Of a stretch of 64,000 nucleotides of DNA, positions 23,970 through 32,401 are shown in pieces. Positions within the stretch are counted from its first letter, which is position 1; every line of letters starts with the position of its first letter. Below the pieces are notes generated by a model. It was not told the origin of the DNA, ran no database searches, and saw nothing but the letters and a program-made list of their open reading frames with translations. Position numbers and translations under genes: made by a program. Source of the stretch: Micromonospora yangpuensis (GTDB lineage: Bacteria; Actinomycetota; Actinomycetes; Mycobacteriales; Micromonosporaceae); contig NZ_FMIA01000002.1 in the NCBI RefSeq assembly GCF_900091615.1, positions 868,001-932,000 of the forward strand, written 5' to 3'.

Positions 23970-25133
23970 ATGACCACACCAACCCCACCGGCCCCCCAGG
24001 CCGGCGCGCCGCAGAACAACCCGACCTCGGACGGCACGCCCACCGCTGAGGCCGCCTCTGGCCGGTCCGGCTACCTGTACCGGAAGGTGGCCCTGCACCT
24101 GGCCGACCACCCCGATCAGATTCTCAAGGTTGGCGAGATCACCCGGGCGATCGGCGCCCCGTCGTCCGGGGCGGTGTTCGAGGCGTTGAAGAAGATGACC
24201 ACCGCCGGACACGCCACCCACCACCGCGACCCGCACCACCGCTTCCAGATCACCCAGGCCGGCATCGACGCCGCCGGCACCCTCCCACCCGCCGCGCCCC
24301 GCACCCGCTCCAGCAGCAGCGGTGGCGGCAGGCAGGGACGGCCTGCGCCGGTACCGCGACCGAACGGGACGCTGTACCACCCGCGGCGGCTCGGCCGGGG
24401 CTGGGACGTCGAGGAACTACGGCGACTGCGCACCCAGCAGGTGCCCGTGCTGCTGTACGGGCCGCCCGGGACCGGCAAGACCGCCATGGTCGAGGCCTCG
24501 TTTCCCGACCTGCTGACCGTCGCCGGCACCGGCGACACCGTCGTCGACGACTTCCTCGGCTCCTACAACCCGATCCCCGGCGGCGGCTACGAGTTCGTCC
24601 ACGGACCCCTGGTCACCGCCATGCGGGAGGGGCGGGTGCTGCTGGTCGACGACGCCACCCTCATCCCACCCCGCGTCCTGGCAGTCCTGTACCCGGCCAT
24701 GGACGGCCGCGGAGTGATCACCATCCCCGCCAACGGCAACGAGACCGTGCAAGCCGTCGACGGGTTCTACATCGTCGCCGGCCACAACCCGGGCGTGCAC
24801 GGCGCGGTCCTCACCGAGGCCCTGGCCTCCCGGTTCACCGTCCACCTGCACGTCACCACCGACTGGGACCTCGCCCGCCAACTCGGCGTCCCCAAACCGG
24901 TCGTGGCCGCAGCGATCGACCTCAACGCCGACCTCGCCGCCGGCAAGACCGTATGGGCGCCGCAGCTACGCGAACTGCTCGGCTTCGTGAAGGTCCGCGA
25001 CCACCTGGGCATGCCCGCCGCCCTGGCCAACCTGGCCGGCATCGCCCCCGAGGACGCCCGCGACGACGTCACCGCCGCCCTGTCCCGTCACACCGGCACG
25101 CCCATCACCGCGCTCGCCCTCGGCAAGCGCTAA
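23970..25133 (+). CDS. MoxR-type AAA ATPase with N-terminal winged helix
   Basis: This encodes 387 aa from ATG 23970. Residues about 30-95 form a winged helix (YRKVALHLADHPDQILKVGE, then SGAVFEALKKM). A short linker leads to a MoxR/CbbQ-like AAA+ domain: Walker A LLYGPPGTGKTAMVEA at about 162-177, Walker B LLVDDATLIPP (with Asp where Glu is usual), and the sensor segment IVAGHNPGVHGAVLTEALASRF. It lies 37 bp upstream of a VWA-domain gene; MoxR and VWA proteins work as pairs to remodel or activate partner complexes. The winged helix suggests the pair acts at DNA. The client is unknown. Confidence 0.8.
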   Translation: MTTPTPPAPQAGAPQNNPTSDGTPTAEAASGRSGYLYRKVALHLADHPDQILKVGEITRAIGAPSSGAVFEALKKMTTAGHATHHRDPHHRFQITQAGIDAAGTLPPAAPRTRSSSSGGGRQGRPAPVPRPNGTLYHPRRLGRGWDVEELRRLRTQQVPVLLYGPPGTGKTAMVEASFPDLLTVAGTGDTVVDDFLGSYNPIPGGGYEFVHGPLVTAMREGRVLLVDDATLIPPRVLAVLYPAMDGRGVITIPANGNETVQAVDGFYIVAGHNPGVHGAVLTEALASRFTVHLHVTTDWDLARQLGVPKPVVAAAIDLNADLAAGKTVWAPQLRELLGFVKVRDHLGMPAALANLAGIAPEDARDDVTAALSRHTGTPITALALGKR

Positions 25134-25170
25134 CCGCCGCCCACCTCAGATTTCTGGAAGGAGCCAATCC

Positions 25171-26808
25171 GTGTCACACCCCAGCACCCACCTCCAGCAG
25201 GGCGCACCGCCGACGCCGGCCGGCGCCAGCAACTGGCATAGCTGGTCCGCCGCGTGGACCCAGCACGTTCCGCTGCTGACCGGCCGTACCGACCTCACCG
25301 TCCTCGTCGCCCCCGGCGCCGCCGGGGACGCACCCGAGTGCTTCTACCCCGCCCTGAACCGGATCGAGGTCGACGCCACCTACATCGCCGACAGCCCCGA
25401 CGTCACCGACCCGACGAAGGCCCGACACAAGCGCCTCGTGCCCACCGGCTACGGGCTGCTCGTGCACGGCGCCGCGCACGCCGCGCACAGCCGCTGGACC
25501 ACCCCGCCCGGCACCCCGCCGATCCTCGCCGCCGTCGCCGACATGCTGGAGGAATCCCGGGCCGAAGGACGCCAACGCGCCCGCCGCCGCGGCGACCGCC
25601 GCTGGCTACGGCACACCGTCACCACCCTTCTCGACCCCGACGACGCGGCCGTCGACGACGCGTGGCACGCCGGACAACTCGCCGCCCTGCTCCTGGCGCG
25701 CGTCGACGCCCGCATCGTCACCAGCAAAGACGTCCGCCCGATCCGGGCCGCCGTCACCGGCGTCCTCGGACGCAAACGCCTGCGGCAACTGCGGGACATC
25801 TGGCGCGAGGCCCACACCTGCGAAGACACCGACGCCGACACCATGATCTGCCTGGCCCGCCGGTGGTGCCAGGTACTCGGCATCGACCCCGACCAGCAGT
25901 ACGACACCCCCGTACCGGACGCCGGACAATTCGCCGGCCGCCTCGCCGCGGCCCTCGTCGACTACCTCGCCGTCGCCGCCGGCATCACCCCGGCCGAGTA
26001 CGCCGCCGCGCTGCTGGCCCACCGGCACAGCCCACCGTCGGAGTGGGACCGCCGGGACCCGACCGAGCAGGAACACCGCGCGGCCCGCGACCTCGCCAAC
26101 CGGCTGCGGCAAGCCCGCACCCAACACTCCGAACCCGGCCGGCGGCCCTCCGCGATCCCACCCGGCCGGCTGCGCACCCGGCAGGCCATCACCGCCGAAG
26201 CACAAATCGCCGCCGGGCAACTCCCGACCGCCGCCCCGTGGCAGCAACGCGCCCAACTGCCACCGGAGAAACCCCGTCTGCACCTGGCCGTCCTGGTCGA
26301 CCTGTCCGGCTCGATGGACCGCTACACCGACGCGATGTCGTCGGCCGCGTGGATCTTCGCCAACGCGGCACGCCGCGCCGACGCGACGACCACCACCATC
26401 GGGTTCGGCGACCGCACCACCGTCCTGGTACCCCCACGCACCCGCCCCACGCAGGTGCTGACCATGCGCACCGGCCTCGCCACCGCCACCTTCCCGGAAG
26501 CGGTCAAGGTCGCCGACCAACTCCTCGACCTACGCCACGGCCGCACCCTGCGGATGCTCGCCGTCGTCTCCGACGGCTACCTCGACGACATCCCCGCCGG
26601 CCAACAACTCGTCACCACCCTGCACCAGGCCGGCTGTGCCGTGCTGTGGCTGCACCCCGCCGACCCGCTCGCCGACAGCGAACTGACCGGCCCCGACCAG
26701 ATGTGGAGGCACACCTTCACGCACACCACCACCCTCACTGTCGCCGATCCCGTCGAGGCCGTCGCGGCGATCGCCGACGCCGCCGTCGCCGCGCTCGCCC
26801 AGGCCTAG
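25171..26808 (+). CDS. VWA-domain partner of the AAA ATPase (CobT/CoxE-like)
   Basis: This encodes 545 aa. GTG 25171 follows TGGAAGGAG. The N-terminal ~370 residues are helical and include ARHKRLVPTGYGLLVHGAAHAAHSRW and a Glu/Arg-rich helix after it, a layout resembling the metallopeptidase-like front part of CobT/VWA proteins (an HxxxH-like pattern in HGAAHAAH). The C-terminal VWA domain has the MIDAS motif DLSGSM at about 377-382, followed by SSAAWIFANAARR and VVSDGYLDD. MoxR plus VWA pairs act as chaperone-like remodelling machines. With the preceding gene it forms a two-gene operon of unknown target. Confidence 0.8.
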   Translation: MSHPSTHLQQGAPPTPAGASNWHSWSAAWTQHVPLLTGRTDLTVLVAPGAAGDAPECFYPALNRIEVDATYIADSPDVTDPTKARHKRLVPTGYGLLVHGAAHAAHSRWTTPPGTPPILAAVADMLEESRAEGRQRARRRGDRRWLRHTVTTLLDPDDAAVDDAWHAGQLAALLLARVDARIVTSKDVRPIRAAVTGVLGRKRLRQLRDIWREAHTCEDTDADTMICLARRWCQVLGIDPDQQYDTPVPDAGQFAGRLAAALVDYLAVAAGITPAEYAAALLAHRHSPPSEWDRRDPTEQEHRAARDLANRLRQARTQHSEPGRRPSAIPPGRLRTRQAITAEAQIAAGQLPTAAPWQQRAQLPPEKPRLHLAVLVDLSGSMDRYTDAMSSAAWIFANAARRADATTTTIGFGDRTTVLVPPRTRPTQVLTMRTGLATATFPEAVKVADQLLDLRHGRTLRMLAVVSDGYLDDIPAGQQLVTTLHQAGCAVLWLHPADPLADSELTGPDQMWRHTFTHTTTLTVADPVEAVAAIADAAVAALAQA

Positions 26809-26912
26809 CCCAGCCGCGCCGTTCGGCGACCGACCAGCCCACCCCCGCGCCGCGGCGCTGCAACGGCCGTGGCCGGGCAGCGCCGCGCGCGGCCACCCCA
26901 ACGACGTACCCA

Positions 26913-26930
26913 AGCCCGCAGAGGCGGGCT
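26913..26930 (+). terminator. Small hairpin after the VWA gene
   Basis: 7-bp arms AGCCCGC and GCGGGCT with loop AGAG, about 105 bp after the stop. Weak; the rest of 26809-27099 holds no supported feature. Confidence 0.35.
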
Positions 26931-27099
26931 GCCGCCGGCAACCCGCCACGTCTCGCGGGGCCGGCAGCGGACGGCCCTCGCCGCCGGTCGGCGACTTGAC
27001 CATCCCGCGCCATCGAAGCGTCCATGCATCCCGTCCCCATGACCCGGTGGGCCAGGTCCGGACGCGATACGACGCCGCCCATCACAAGGAGCTCATCCC

Positions 27100-27711
27100 A
27101 TGCGTTTCGGCACCGACAACGAACACCCCTTCGACACCGACAACCGCGCCTGGCGACGTCTCGCCGACGTCACCAGCGAACACTTCGACGTGATCACCTG
27201 GACCCGCGACCCGGACGGACGGCCGGTCCTGCTCACCCTGGGCGACCTGCGAACCGGAGACATGATCACCCTCGCCGTCCTGGACTCCCTGGAGATCCGC
27301 GACCCGTACGCGCTGCTCGCCGTTCACACCGGCGGCGAACTCGCCGCACACGGCCCCACCAGCGGCGCCGAAACAGCCCGCTCCCTCGCCCCCATGCTCG
27401 CGCTCGACAGCACCACACTCGCCGTGACCAAACCCGTGCCGCTGCACGACCCCGCCACCACAGCCCTACCCGCCACCTGCTGGGTCGACCTGCCCACCAC
27501 CCTCGCCGCGGCCCTACGGCCCGCCCTCGACGACGCCCGCACCGCCGTCCTCGTGCTGCTCGACCGCACCCAAGGCTGGCTCGCCGCCGTCGGCCCGTTC
27601 CCCACCCACGCCGCCGCCGACACGTGGCAACCCGACGACGGACCCGGCCGCGCAGCCGACCGGCTCATCGTGCCGCTGCACCCGGTCACCCTCCAGGAGG
27701 CCCAGCCGTGA
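27100..27711 (+). CDS. Protein of unknown function (203 aa)
   Basis: ATG 27100 is preceded by AAGGAGCTC. It begins MRFGTDNEHPFDTDNRAWRR and is soluble, with alternating strands and helices and no Cys motif or signal peptide. The last codons carry the SD (AGGAGG) of the next gene, and the stop overlaps its start (GTGA), so the two are translationally coupled. No family recognised. Confidence 0.6.
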   Translation: MRFGTDNEHPFDTDNRAWRRLADVTSEHFDVITWTRDPDGRPVLLTLGDLRTGDMITLAVLDSLEIRDPYALLAVHTGGELAAHGPTSGAETARSLAPMLALDSTTLAVTKPVPLHDPATTALPATCWVDLPTTLAAALRPALDDARTAVLVLLDRTQGWLAAVGPFPTHAAADTWQPDDGPGRAADRLIVPLHPVTLQEAQP

Positions 27712-28250
27712 CCAGCACCCGACCCCTGGCACACCCAGAGCTTCCGCCGATCGTGGCCCTCGACGTCGACGGCGTCCTCAACCCCGCCAACCCGGCCCAC
27801 GCCGCAGCGCTTGGCTACCAGCCACACCGCTACGACGGGCCCGGACCCGACGGGCAGCACGTCACCGGCACCGTCTGGCTCCACCCCGACCACGGGCCAT
27901 GGCTGCGGGAACTGGCCGAACACGCCCAACCGGTGTGGTGCACCAGCTGGAACCACCTCGCCGCCCAATGGATCGCCCCACGACTCGACCTGCCGACCAC
28001 CTGGCCGCACGTTCCCGTCCACGCGGGCGGTGTCCGCTTCGGCCACCAGAGCAAACTCTCCGCCCTCTACCCCTGGGCCACGCGGCGGGCACTCGCCATC
28101 CTCGACGACGAGTTCGGCGGCAAGGACCCCACCACCGCCGACCAGCGCACCCGCGACGGCGCACCCACCCTGCTCCACCCCGTCGACCCGTCTCACGGGC
28201 TGCGCCGTGCCGACATCGACACGGTGCTCACCTGGCTACGCCGGCTCTGA
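27708..28250 (+). CDS. HAD-like domain protein
   Basis: This encodes 180 aa from GTG 27708, overlapping the previous stop. The N-terminal IVALDVDGVLNPANPAHAAA has the DxDG motif I of the haloacid dehalogenase (HAD) superfamily (DVDGVLN), and WCTSWNHLAAQWIAPRL and LAILDDEFGG correspond to the later motifs of HAD-like proteins in actinomycetes. These enzymes usually hydrolyse phosphate esters through the first Asp. The substrate is unknown. Short length means the cap domain is minimal or absent. Confidence 0.75.
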   Translation: MTSTRPLAHPELPPIVALDVDGVLNPANPAHAAALGYQPHRYDGPGPDGQHVTGTVWLHPDHGPWLRELAEHAQPVWCTSWNHLAAQWIAPRLDLPTTWPHVPVHAGGVRFGHQSKLSALYPWATRRALAILDDEFGGKDPTTADQRTRDGAPTLLHPVDPSHGLRRADIDTVLTWLRRL

Positions 28251-28302
28251 CCAGGCCACACCGGCGCCACCCGGGCGCCAAGGCCTTCCGCTCACCCGGA
28301 TT

Positions 28303-28336
28303 CGTGGGGCCCGCATCGACGGATTCGGGCCCCACG
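28303..28336 (+). terminator. Hairpin between HAD-like gene and 28359
   Basis: Perfect 11-bp arms (CGTGGGGCCCG at 28303-28313; complement at 28326-28336) with a 12-nt loop; ends 22 bp before the next start and overlaps nothing coding. Confidence 0.65.
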
Positions 28337-28358
28337 CCGTTACGCCAAGGAGTTGATG

Positions 28359-28727
28359 ATGGACAGCATGTTCGATCCCGCCGACGAACCGGGTACCGAC
28401 CGGTCACCCCGGCTCAGCGTCGGCGACCCGGAACTGCGCAAGACTCGCCTGCTCGCCCGCGAGTGCTCCACCTGCATCTTCAAGCCCGGCAACCCGATGC
28501 ACCTCGACCCCGGCCGACTCAAGCAGATGGTCGCCGAGGCACGGGGTGCGGCGGGATACATCATCTGCCACTCCACACTGCCCTACGCCGATAGTCCGGT
28601 CCCGCCCGCGGTCTGCCGCGGATTCGCCGACCGCTACCGCACCTGGCAACTCCAGGTCATGGAACGACTCTGGGGCTTCGTCGACGTCGAGCCACCCGAC
28701 CCGGACTCCACCCGTACGCCCGAATGA
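28359..28727 (+). CDS. Cys-containing protein of unknown function (122 aa)
   Basis: ATG 28359 is 6 bp after AAGGAG; ATG 28356 is too close. Cys pairs occur in ECSTCIFKPGNPMHLDPGR, at YIICHST and at AVCRGF, giving four to five cysteines that could bind a metal or cluster. The central segment GRLKQMVAEARGAAGYIICHST is conserved-looking. The stop overlaps a possible start of the next gene (ATGA). Its short length and cysteine content recall small proteins common on actinobacterial plasmids and phages; no named family. Confidence 0.6.
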   Translation: MDSMFDPADEPGTDRSPRLSVGDPELRKTRLLARECSTCIFKPGNPMHLDPGRLKQMVAEARGAAGYIICHSTLPYADSPVPPAVCRGFADRYRTWQLQVMERLWGFVDVEPPDPDSTRTPE

Positions 28728-28741
28728 CCAGGAGACAGCAC

Positions 28742-29203
28742 GTGCCTAACACCGACGACTTCCTCCAACGCCAAGAACAGATCATCGACACCACCGGCTG
28801 GGCCGTCACCCACGTCCTGCCCACCGCCGACGACCCCGACACCACCGCCCCGTTCGCCTACACCGTCGGGCTCACCGCCCACGACTACCCCGAACTGATC
28901 ACCGCCGGACTGCCACCCGAGGTCGCCCACAGCCTGCTCAACGACCTTGCCCGCCGGGTCTACGACAAGGCCGAACGGTTCACCCACGGCCAGCGCATCA
29001 GCGACCTCATCGCCGGCTACGACGCGATCATCATCGACGGACCACCCACCGACGAGCTGCTGCCCGCGATGGCGATCAACCGCTACGGCCGAGAGAAAAC
29101 CCGCCTCCAGCAGCTCGTGTGGCCCGACCGAGAGGGCCGATTCCCCTGGGACAGCGGGTACGACTTCGACCCGCAGGCACAGCCGCTCATCGCCCAGCTG
29201 TAA
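28742..29203 (+). CDS. DUF4262 protein
   Basis: This encodes 153 aa. GTG 28742 is chosen for its SD (AGGAG, 7 bp upstream); an ATG at 28724 overlapping the prior stop is the alternative. FAYTVGLTAHDYPELITAGLPPEVAHSLLND is the signature block of DUF4262, a small domain of unknown function frequent in actinobacteria. IGGPP-like and AINRYGREKTRLQQLVWPDREGRFPWD follow as in family members. It is the last clear gene of the high-GC accessory array. Confidence 0.8.
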   Translation: MPNTDDFLQRQEQIIDTTGWAVTHVLPTADDPDTTAPFAYTVGLTAHDYPELITAGLPPEVAHSLLNDLARRVYDKAERFTHGQRISDLIAGYDAIIIDGPPTDELLPAMAINRYGREKTRLQQLVWPDREGRFPWDSGYDFDPQAQPLIAQL

Positions 29204-29600
29204 CAGAGCACGCCAGCTGCCGCCGGGATCCGGGCGCCCCCTATCGGCGCTCGGATTCCGGCCACGACCGGATGCGCTCGCCTATGTCGGCTCGGGCTGT
29301 GTCGCCATCGACGTCAACGCCGTCACTGGGGTCAACACCGGTAGTCAGTTACTGAGCATTAGCGAGTGCCCGGCCCCTCCCGGTGGTTGGGCAGGCATGG
29401 AGTGAAAAGGCGGGGTCTTTCGTCGTCCGCCGTGCCGTGCGTTCGGATAGTCCGCGTGGTCTCGGCCAGCTCGCTGCCGTCGTCACCCCACAGCCGCCCG
29501 GATCCTCGCCGACGCGGCAAGGACCGGCTACCCATAGCAATGGGGCACTGAACATCCGCACGCTCGAGCGTCCGCAAGTCTGTTCGTCGCTGCTTGGCGC
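29204..29600. other. Intergenic region at the edge of a lower-GC patch
   Basis: About 400 bp with no supported gene, tRNA-like fold or repeat. Composition drifts to lower GC from here to about 32.3 kb. Confidence 0.4.
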
Positions 29601-29603
29601 CTC

Positions 29604-29632
29604 TTGCTCTATTCTCCGTTCACAGCGATACT
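29604..29632 (+). promoter_or_regulatory. Possible promoter of the IS-split gene
   Basis: TTGCTC (29604-29609), a 17-bp spacer and GATACT (29627-29632) form a weak sigma-70-like pair about 50 bp before GTG 29683. Confidence 0.35.
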
Positions 29633-29797
29633 GCGGTTCGACCGCAGCGCGCGGCGAGACCTGGCATCTGCGGGGGCCTATCGTGCCTAATCACCACGAC
29701 GATCTTCAGGCGTTTGCGACTCTTGAGTCCGAATTTCGGGCGGTATGTGAGATCGCGATCGAGACATGCCTCCGCCTCTCTCCGCCCTACCGGCCAA

Positions 29798-29805
29798 CGG
29801 CATGG
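29798..29805 (+). repeat. Target-site duplication, left copy
   Basis: CGGCATGG immediately before the IS; identical to 31224-31231. Confidence 0.85.
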
Positions 29806-31223
29806 GGTCACGTCCACGGGAGTGGTGTACGACTTGCCCGTGTTGGGCGTGTTGCGTAGATGAGAGACGGCCATCGCGTCGATCCTTCAAGACGACCAAG
29901 TCAGAGAAGGAGATGAGGACGCGATGGCCGCTTCAGAGAGTGTGAACCCTGTTGACCTGCTGCGCGAGCAGATCGAGGGCGCGTCGCCGGATGTGTTGCA
30001 GGCGATGATCAAGACGTTCGCGCAGGCGGTGATGTCCGCCGAGGCCGACGCGATCTGCGGCGCCGCATATGGGCAGCGCAGTGATGAGCGGGTCAACTCC
30101 CGTAACGGCTACCGGACCCGGGAATGGGATACCCGCGCCGGCACGATCGACCTGGCGATCCCGAAGCTGCGGCAGGGCTCCTACTTTCCCGACTGGTTGC
30201 TGACGCATCGGCGGCGGGCCGAGCAGGCCCTCGTGTCGGTGGTCGCGACGTCGTATCTGCTGGGGGTGTCGACGCGGCGGGTGGAGAAGCTGGTCGAGCA
30301 GCTCGGCATCCGGCAGTTGTCGAAGTCGCAGGTCTCGGAGATGGCGCAGCATCTGGACGCGCAGGTGGAGGCGTTCCGCAACCGGCCCCTGGACGCCGCC
30401 CACTACACGTTCGTGTGGACCGACGCCCTGACCATGAAGGTCCGCGAGGCTGGCCGGACCGTCAACGTCCACGCCCTGGTCGCGGTCGGGGTCAACGCCG
30501 ACGGCCAACGTGAAGTCCTCGGCATCGACGTCGCCTCGGACGAAGACGGCGCGGGGTGGCTGGCGTTCCTGCGATCCCTGACGGCCCGCGGACTGTCGGG
30601 CGTCCAGCTGGTCATCTCCGACGCTCACCGCGGCCTCGTGGCAGCGATCGGCGCCGCGCTGCCCGGCGCCACCTGGCAACGATGCCGCACCCACTACCTG
30701 CGCAACCTGCTCACGAAAGTCCCGAAATCAGCGCAGCCGTGGATAGCCACCCTGGTCCGCACGATCTTCGACCAGCCCGACACCGACGCCGTTCACGCCC
30801 AGTTCCGGCGGGTCATCGCCACGATCGAGGCGAAGTTCCCGGCCGCCGCCGAGCACCTCGACGCCGCCCGCGACGACCTGCTCGCCTTCACCGGCTTCCC
30901 ACGCGAGATCTGGCGCCAGATCTGGTCCAACAACCCGCAGGAACGCCTGAACAAGGAAATCCGCCGCCGCACCGACGTCGTCGGGATCTTCCCCAACCGA
31001 GCGGCCATCATCAGACTCGTCGGCGCAGTCCTAGCCGAACAGACCGACGAATGGACCGAAGGACGCCGCTACATGGGCCTGGAACTCCTCGCCAAAGCCC
31101 GCCTGACCACCCTCGACACCAACCAACACGACACCAACCAGCCCGACCCCACCCCGATCGCCGCATAACATCAGACCGGATCACGCGATGGCCGTCTCTT
31201 ACACCACCAGCGCGGACGTGACC
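29806..31223 (+). mobile_element. IS256-family insertion sequence, 1418 bp
   Basis: The ends are GGTCACGTCC on each side in inverted orientation; the terminal inverted repeats (29806-29829 and 31200-31223) match at 20 of 24 positions. CGGCATGG is duplicated on both flanks, the 8-bp target duplication usual for IS256. A second inverted pair (AGAGACGGCCATCGCGT) lies inside each end, at 29863 and 31199. One intact transposase gene fills the element. The insertion is exact and disrupts the small gene around it. Confidence 0.9.
29924..31168 (+). CDS. IS256-family transposase
   Basis: This encodes 414 aa, intact, starting at ATG 29924 after GAGAAGGAGATGAGG. The N-terminal region includes CGAAYGQRSDERVNSRNGYR, a typical IS256 DNA-binding block. 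The catalytic DDE residues are visible: Asp167 in VWTDALTMKV, Asp233 in LVISDAHRGL and Glu340 in NNPQERLNKEIRRR. The C(x)2H-like motif CRTHYLRNLL is also present. It catalyses copy-out/paste-in transposition of the element. Length is normal for the family. Nothing suggests inactivation. Confidence 0.95.
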   Translation: MAASESVNPVDLLREQIEGASPDVLQAMIKTFAQAVMSAEADAICGAAYGQRSDERVNSRNGYRTREWDTRAGTIDLAIPKLRQGSYFPDWLLTHRRRAEQALVSVVATSYLLGVSTRRVEKLVEQLGIRQLSKSQVSEMAQHLDAQVEAFRNRPLDAAHYTFVWTDALTMKVREAGRTVNVHALVAVGVNADGQREVLGIDVASDEDGAGWLAFLRSLTARGLSGVQLVISDAHRGLVAAIGAALPGATWQRCRTHYLRNLLTKVPKSAQPWIATLVRTIFDQPDTDAVHAQFRRVIATIEAKFPAAAEHLDAARDDLLAFTGFPREIWRQIWSNNPQERLNKEIRRRTDVVGIFPNRAAIIRLVGAVLAEQTDEWTEGRRYMGLELLAKARLTTLDTNQHDTNQPDPTPIAA

Positions 31224-31231
31224 CGGCATGG
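31224..31231 (+). repeat. Target-site duplication, right copy
   Basis: CGGCATGG directly after the IS; identical to 29798-29805. Confidence 0.85.
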
Positions 31232-31544
31232 AAAGGGATGATTTCCACCCTGGGTGCAGCGGAGGCTGCGCGACGCTTGGTCGTTAGCGGGGACATCCAG
31301 ACAGGCTTCGGTCGGCTTGTCCAAGCTGGTCGCCCCGAGCTAACTATCGAATGGGAGATCCTTAACCCAAGGTGGGATCCGTTATTCAGCGAGCAGCACC
31401 GAGCAGCCGCACGCTGGCGGCTTCAGCGAGCGGGCATCGAGCCGCCGAACCGCTAATCGCCGCCAGCACAGTTCGGCGAGTGGCTGCGGGGGGTCGCCGA
31501 GCTGAAAGACCAAATTGCAACAGCTCCGTAAGCGAATGTGAGAG

Positions 31545-32282
31545 ATGTCCGACTACTACAAAGTCATCGTCGATGCCGGTCACGAACTTGCAGCGTCAAC
31601 CAGGAACCTCGGCGCTTTAAGCTCGAATACTTTCAATGCTGCTCGCAGCCTCGGCCGCGTCGACTTGCTATCGGCGGATGCCGAAATAGCGAAGCTGCTT
31701 GCACAAAGCAAGCTGAAGGGCGTAATCATTGGGGCTGTCGCCACTGGCGGGATCATCGCAGTCGCCACCGGCGGGATTATCGCAGCAGTCAAGTCGGCGC
31801 CATACGTCAAGGACTGGTTCAACGATCTGAAGTCGAAGTCGAGTGGGAACTCCGAGATGAGCGAGGGCGAGAGTCAACCCGCCCTGGACGGCGCCGCCGC
31901 GAAGAACTTCTCGCAACAGGTAGAGGCCTCGCTGGACGACCTCCGGACCGATATGAGCAGCGAGGAAGCCCAACGGCGACTCGCGATGATCATGATCGCC
32001 GCGGCGTTCATCGCCGATCAGATGCGGACCCTATCCCGTGCTCGCGTCGAAGACGCCGACGCTGCGCCGGAACTGAAGAGCGCGCTGGAGAGACTCTCCG
32101 CCCTAGACCTCACGGACACCCTCAACCGGATGCTGGAGGCGAACTCCTCCCTGCTCAGCGACGAGACCACGGCCGCGCTCATGAAGATCTTCGAAGGCGG
32201 CCGTTTCATCGAGGGCGAATACCTGCCCCTGCGCAACGACAAGATCAAGGACGCGCTTCGCCTGACCGAGGGCGAGGAGTGA
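31545..32282 (+). CDS. Protein of unknown function with a Gly-rich membrane segment
   Basis: This encodes 245 aa from ATG 31545. A helical N-terminus is followed at about residues 59-85 by a hydrophobic Gly/Ile/Ala segment containing the octad VATGGIIA twice in tandem, then a charged helix (KDWFNDLKSKSSGNSEMSEG) and a long helical C-terminal domain with Met/Ala-rich stretches (RRLAMIMIAAAFIADQMRTL). Codon use is more A/T-rich than in the flanking genes, suggesting separate acquisition. It could be a membrane-active or coiled protein; no family is recognised. Confidence 0.65.
   Translation: MSDYYKVIVDAGHELAASTRNLGALSSNTFNAARSLGRVDLLSADAEIAKLLAQSKLKGVIIGAVATGGIIAVATGGIIAAVKSAPYVKDWFNDLKSKSSGNSEMSEGESQPALDGAAAKNFSQQVEASLDDLRTDMSSEEAQRRLAMIMIAAAFIADQMRTLSRARVEDADAAPELKSALERLSALDLTDTLNRMLEANSSLLSDETTAALMKIFEGGRFIEGEYLPLRNDKIKDALRLTEGEE
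31737..31784 (+). repeat. In-frame 24-bp tandem repeat (2 units)
   Basis: Units 31737-31760 and 31761-31784 differ at 2 of 24 bases and encode VATGGIIA twice within the hydrophobic segment of the gene at 31545. Confidence 0.75.
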
Positions 32283-32401
32283 ACCGGAAAGACTCCTAAG
32301 GATCTGGCAGCACCGCCCCGCACTTTGAGCCGCACCCTGCCGGGTGCTTGCGCCAGCGGGCCCACAGGTTGCCGTGGCGCCGCCCCAAGGCACGAGGGTG
32401 G

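Larger units (their letters stand above)
29683..31456 (+). pseudogene. Small gene split by the IS element
   Basis: The two halves are 29683-29805 and 31232-31456. Joined after removing the IS and one 8-bp target copy, they read in frame (TAW followed by KGMISTLGAAEAARR) and give 115 aa ending GIEPPNR. The restored protein is helical, with FATLESEFRAVCEIAIETC in the first half and LVQAGRPELTIEWEILNPRWDPLFSEQHRAAARWRLQ in the second. That second block is a pattern I associate with small uncharacterised proteins. The function is unknown. The GTG at 29683 has no clear SD, so the true start could differ. Confidence 0.7.

Noticed and set aside
28700..29700. tRNA or attachment site at the composition border
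   Set aside because: No cloverleaf, CCA-proximal motif or direct repeat was found.
29863..31199. AGAGACGG pair as IS ends
   Set aside because: No target duplication flanks it; GGTCACGTCC ends with CGGCATGG duplications fit better.
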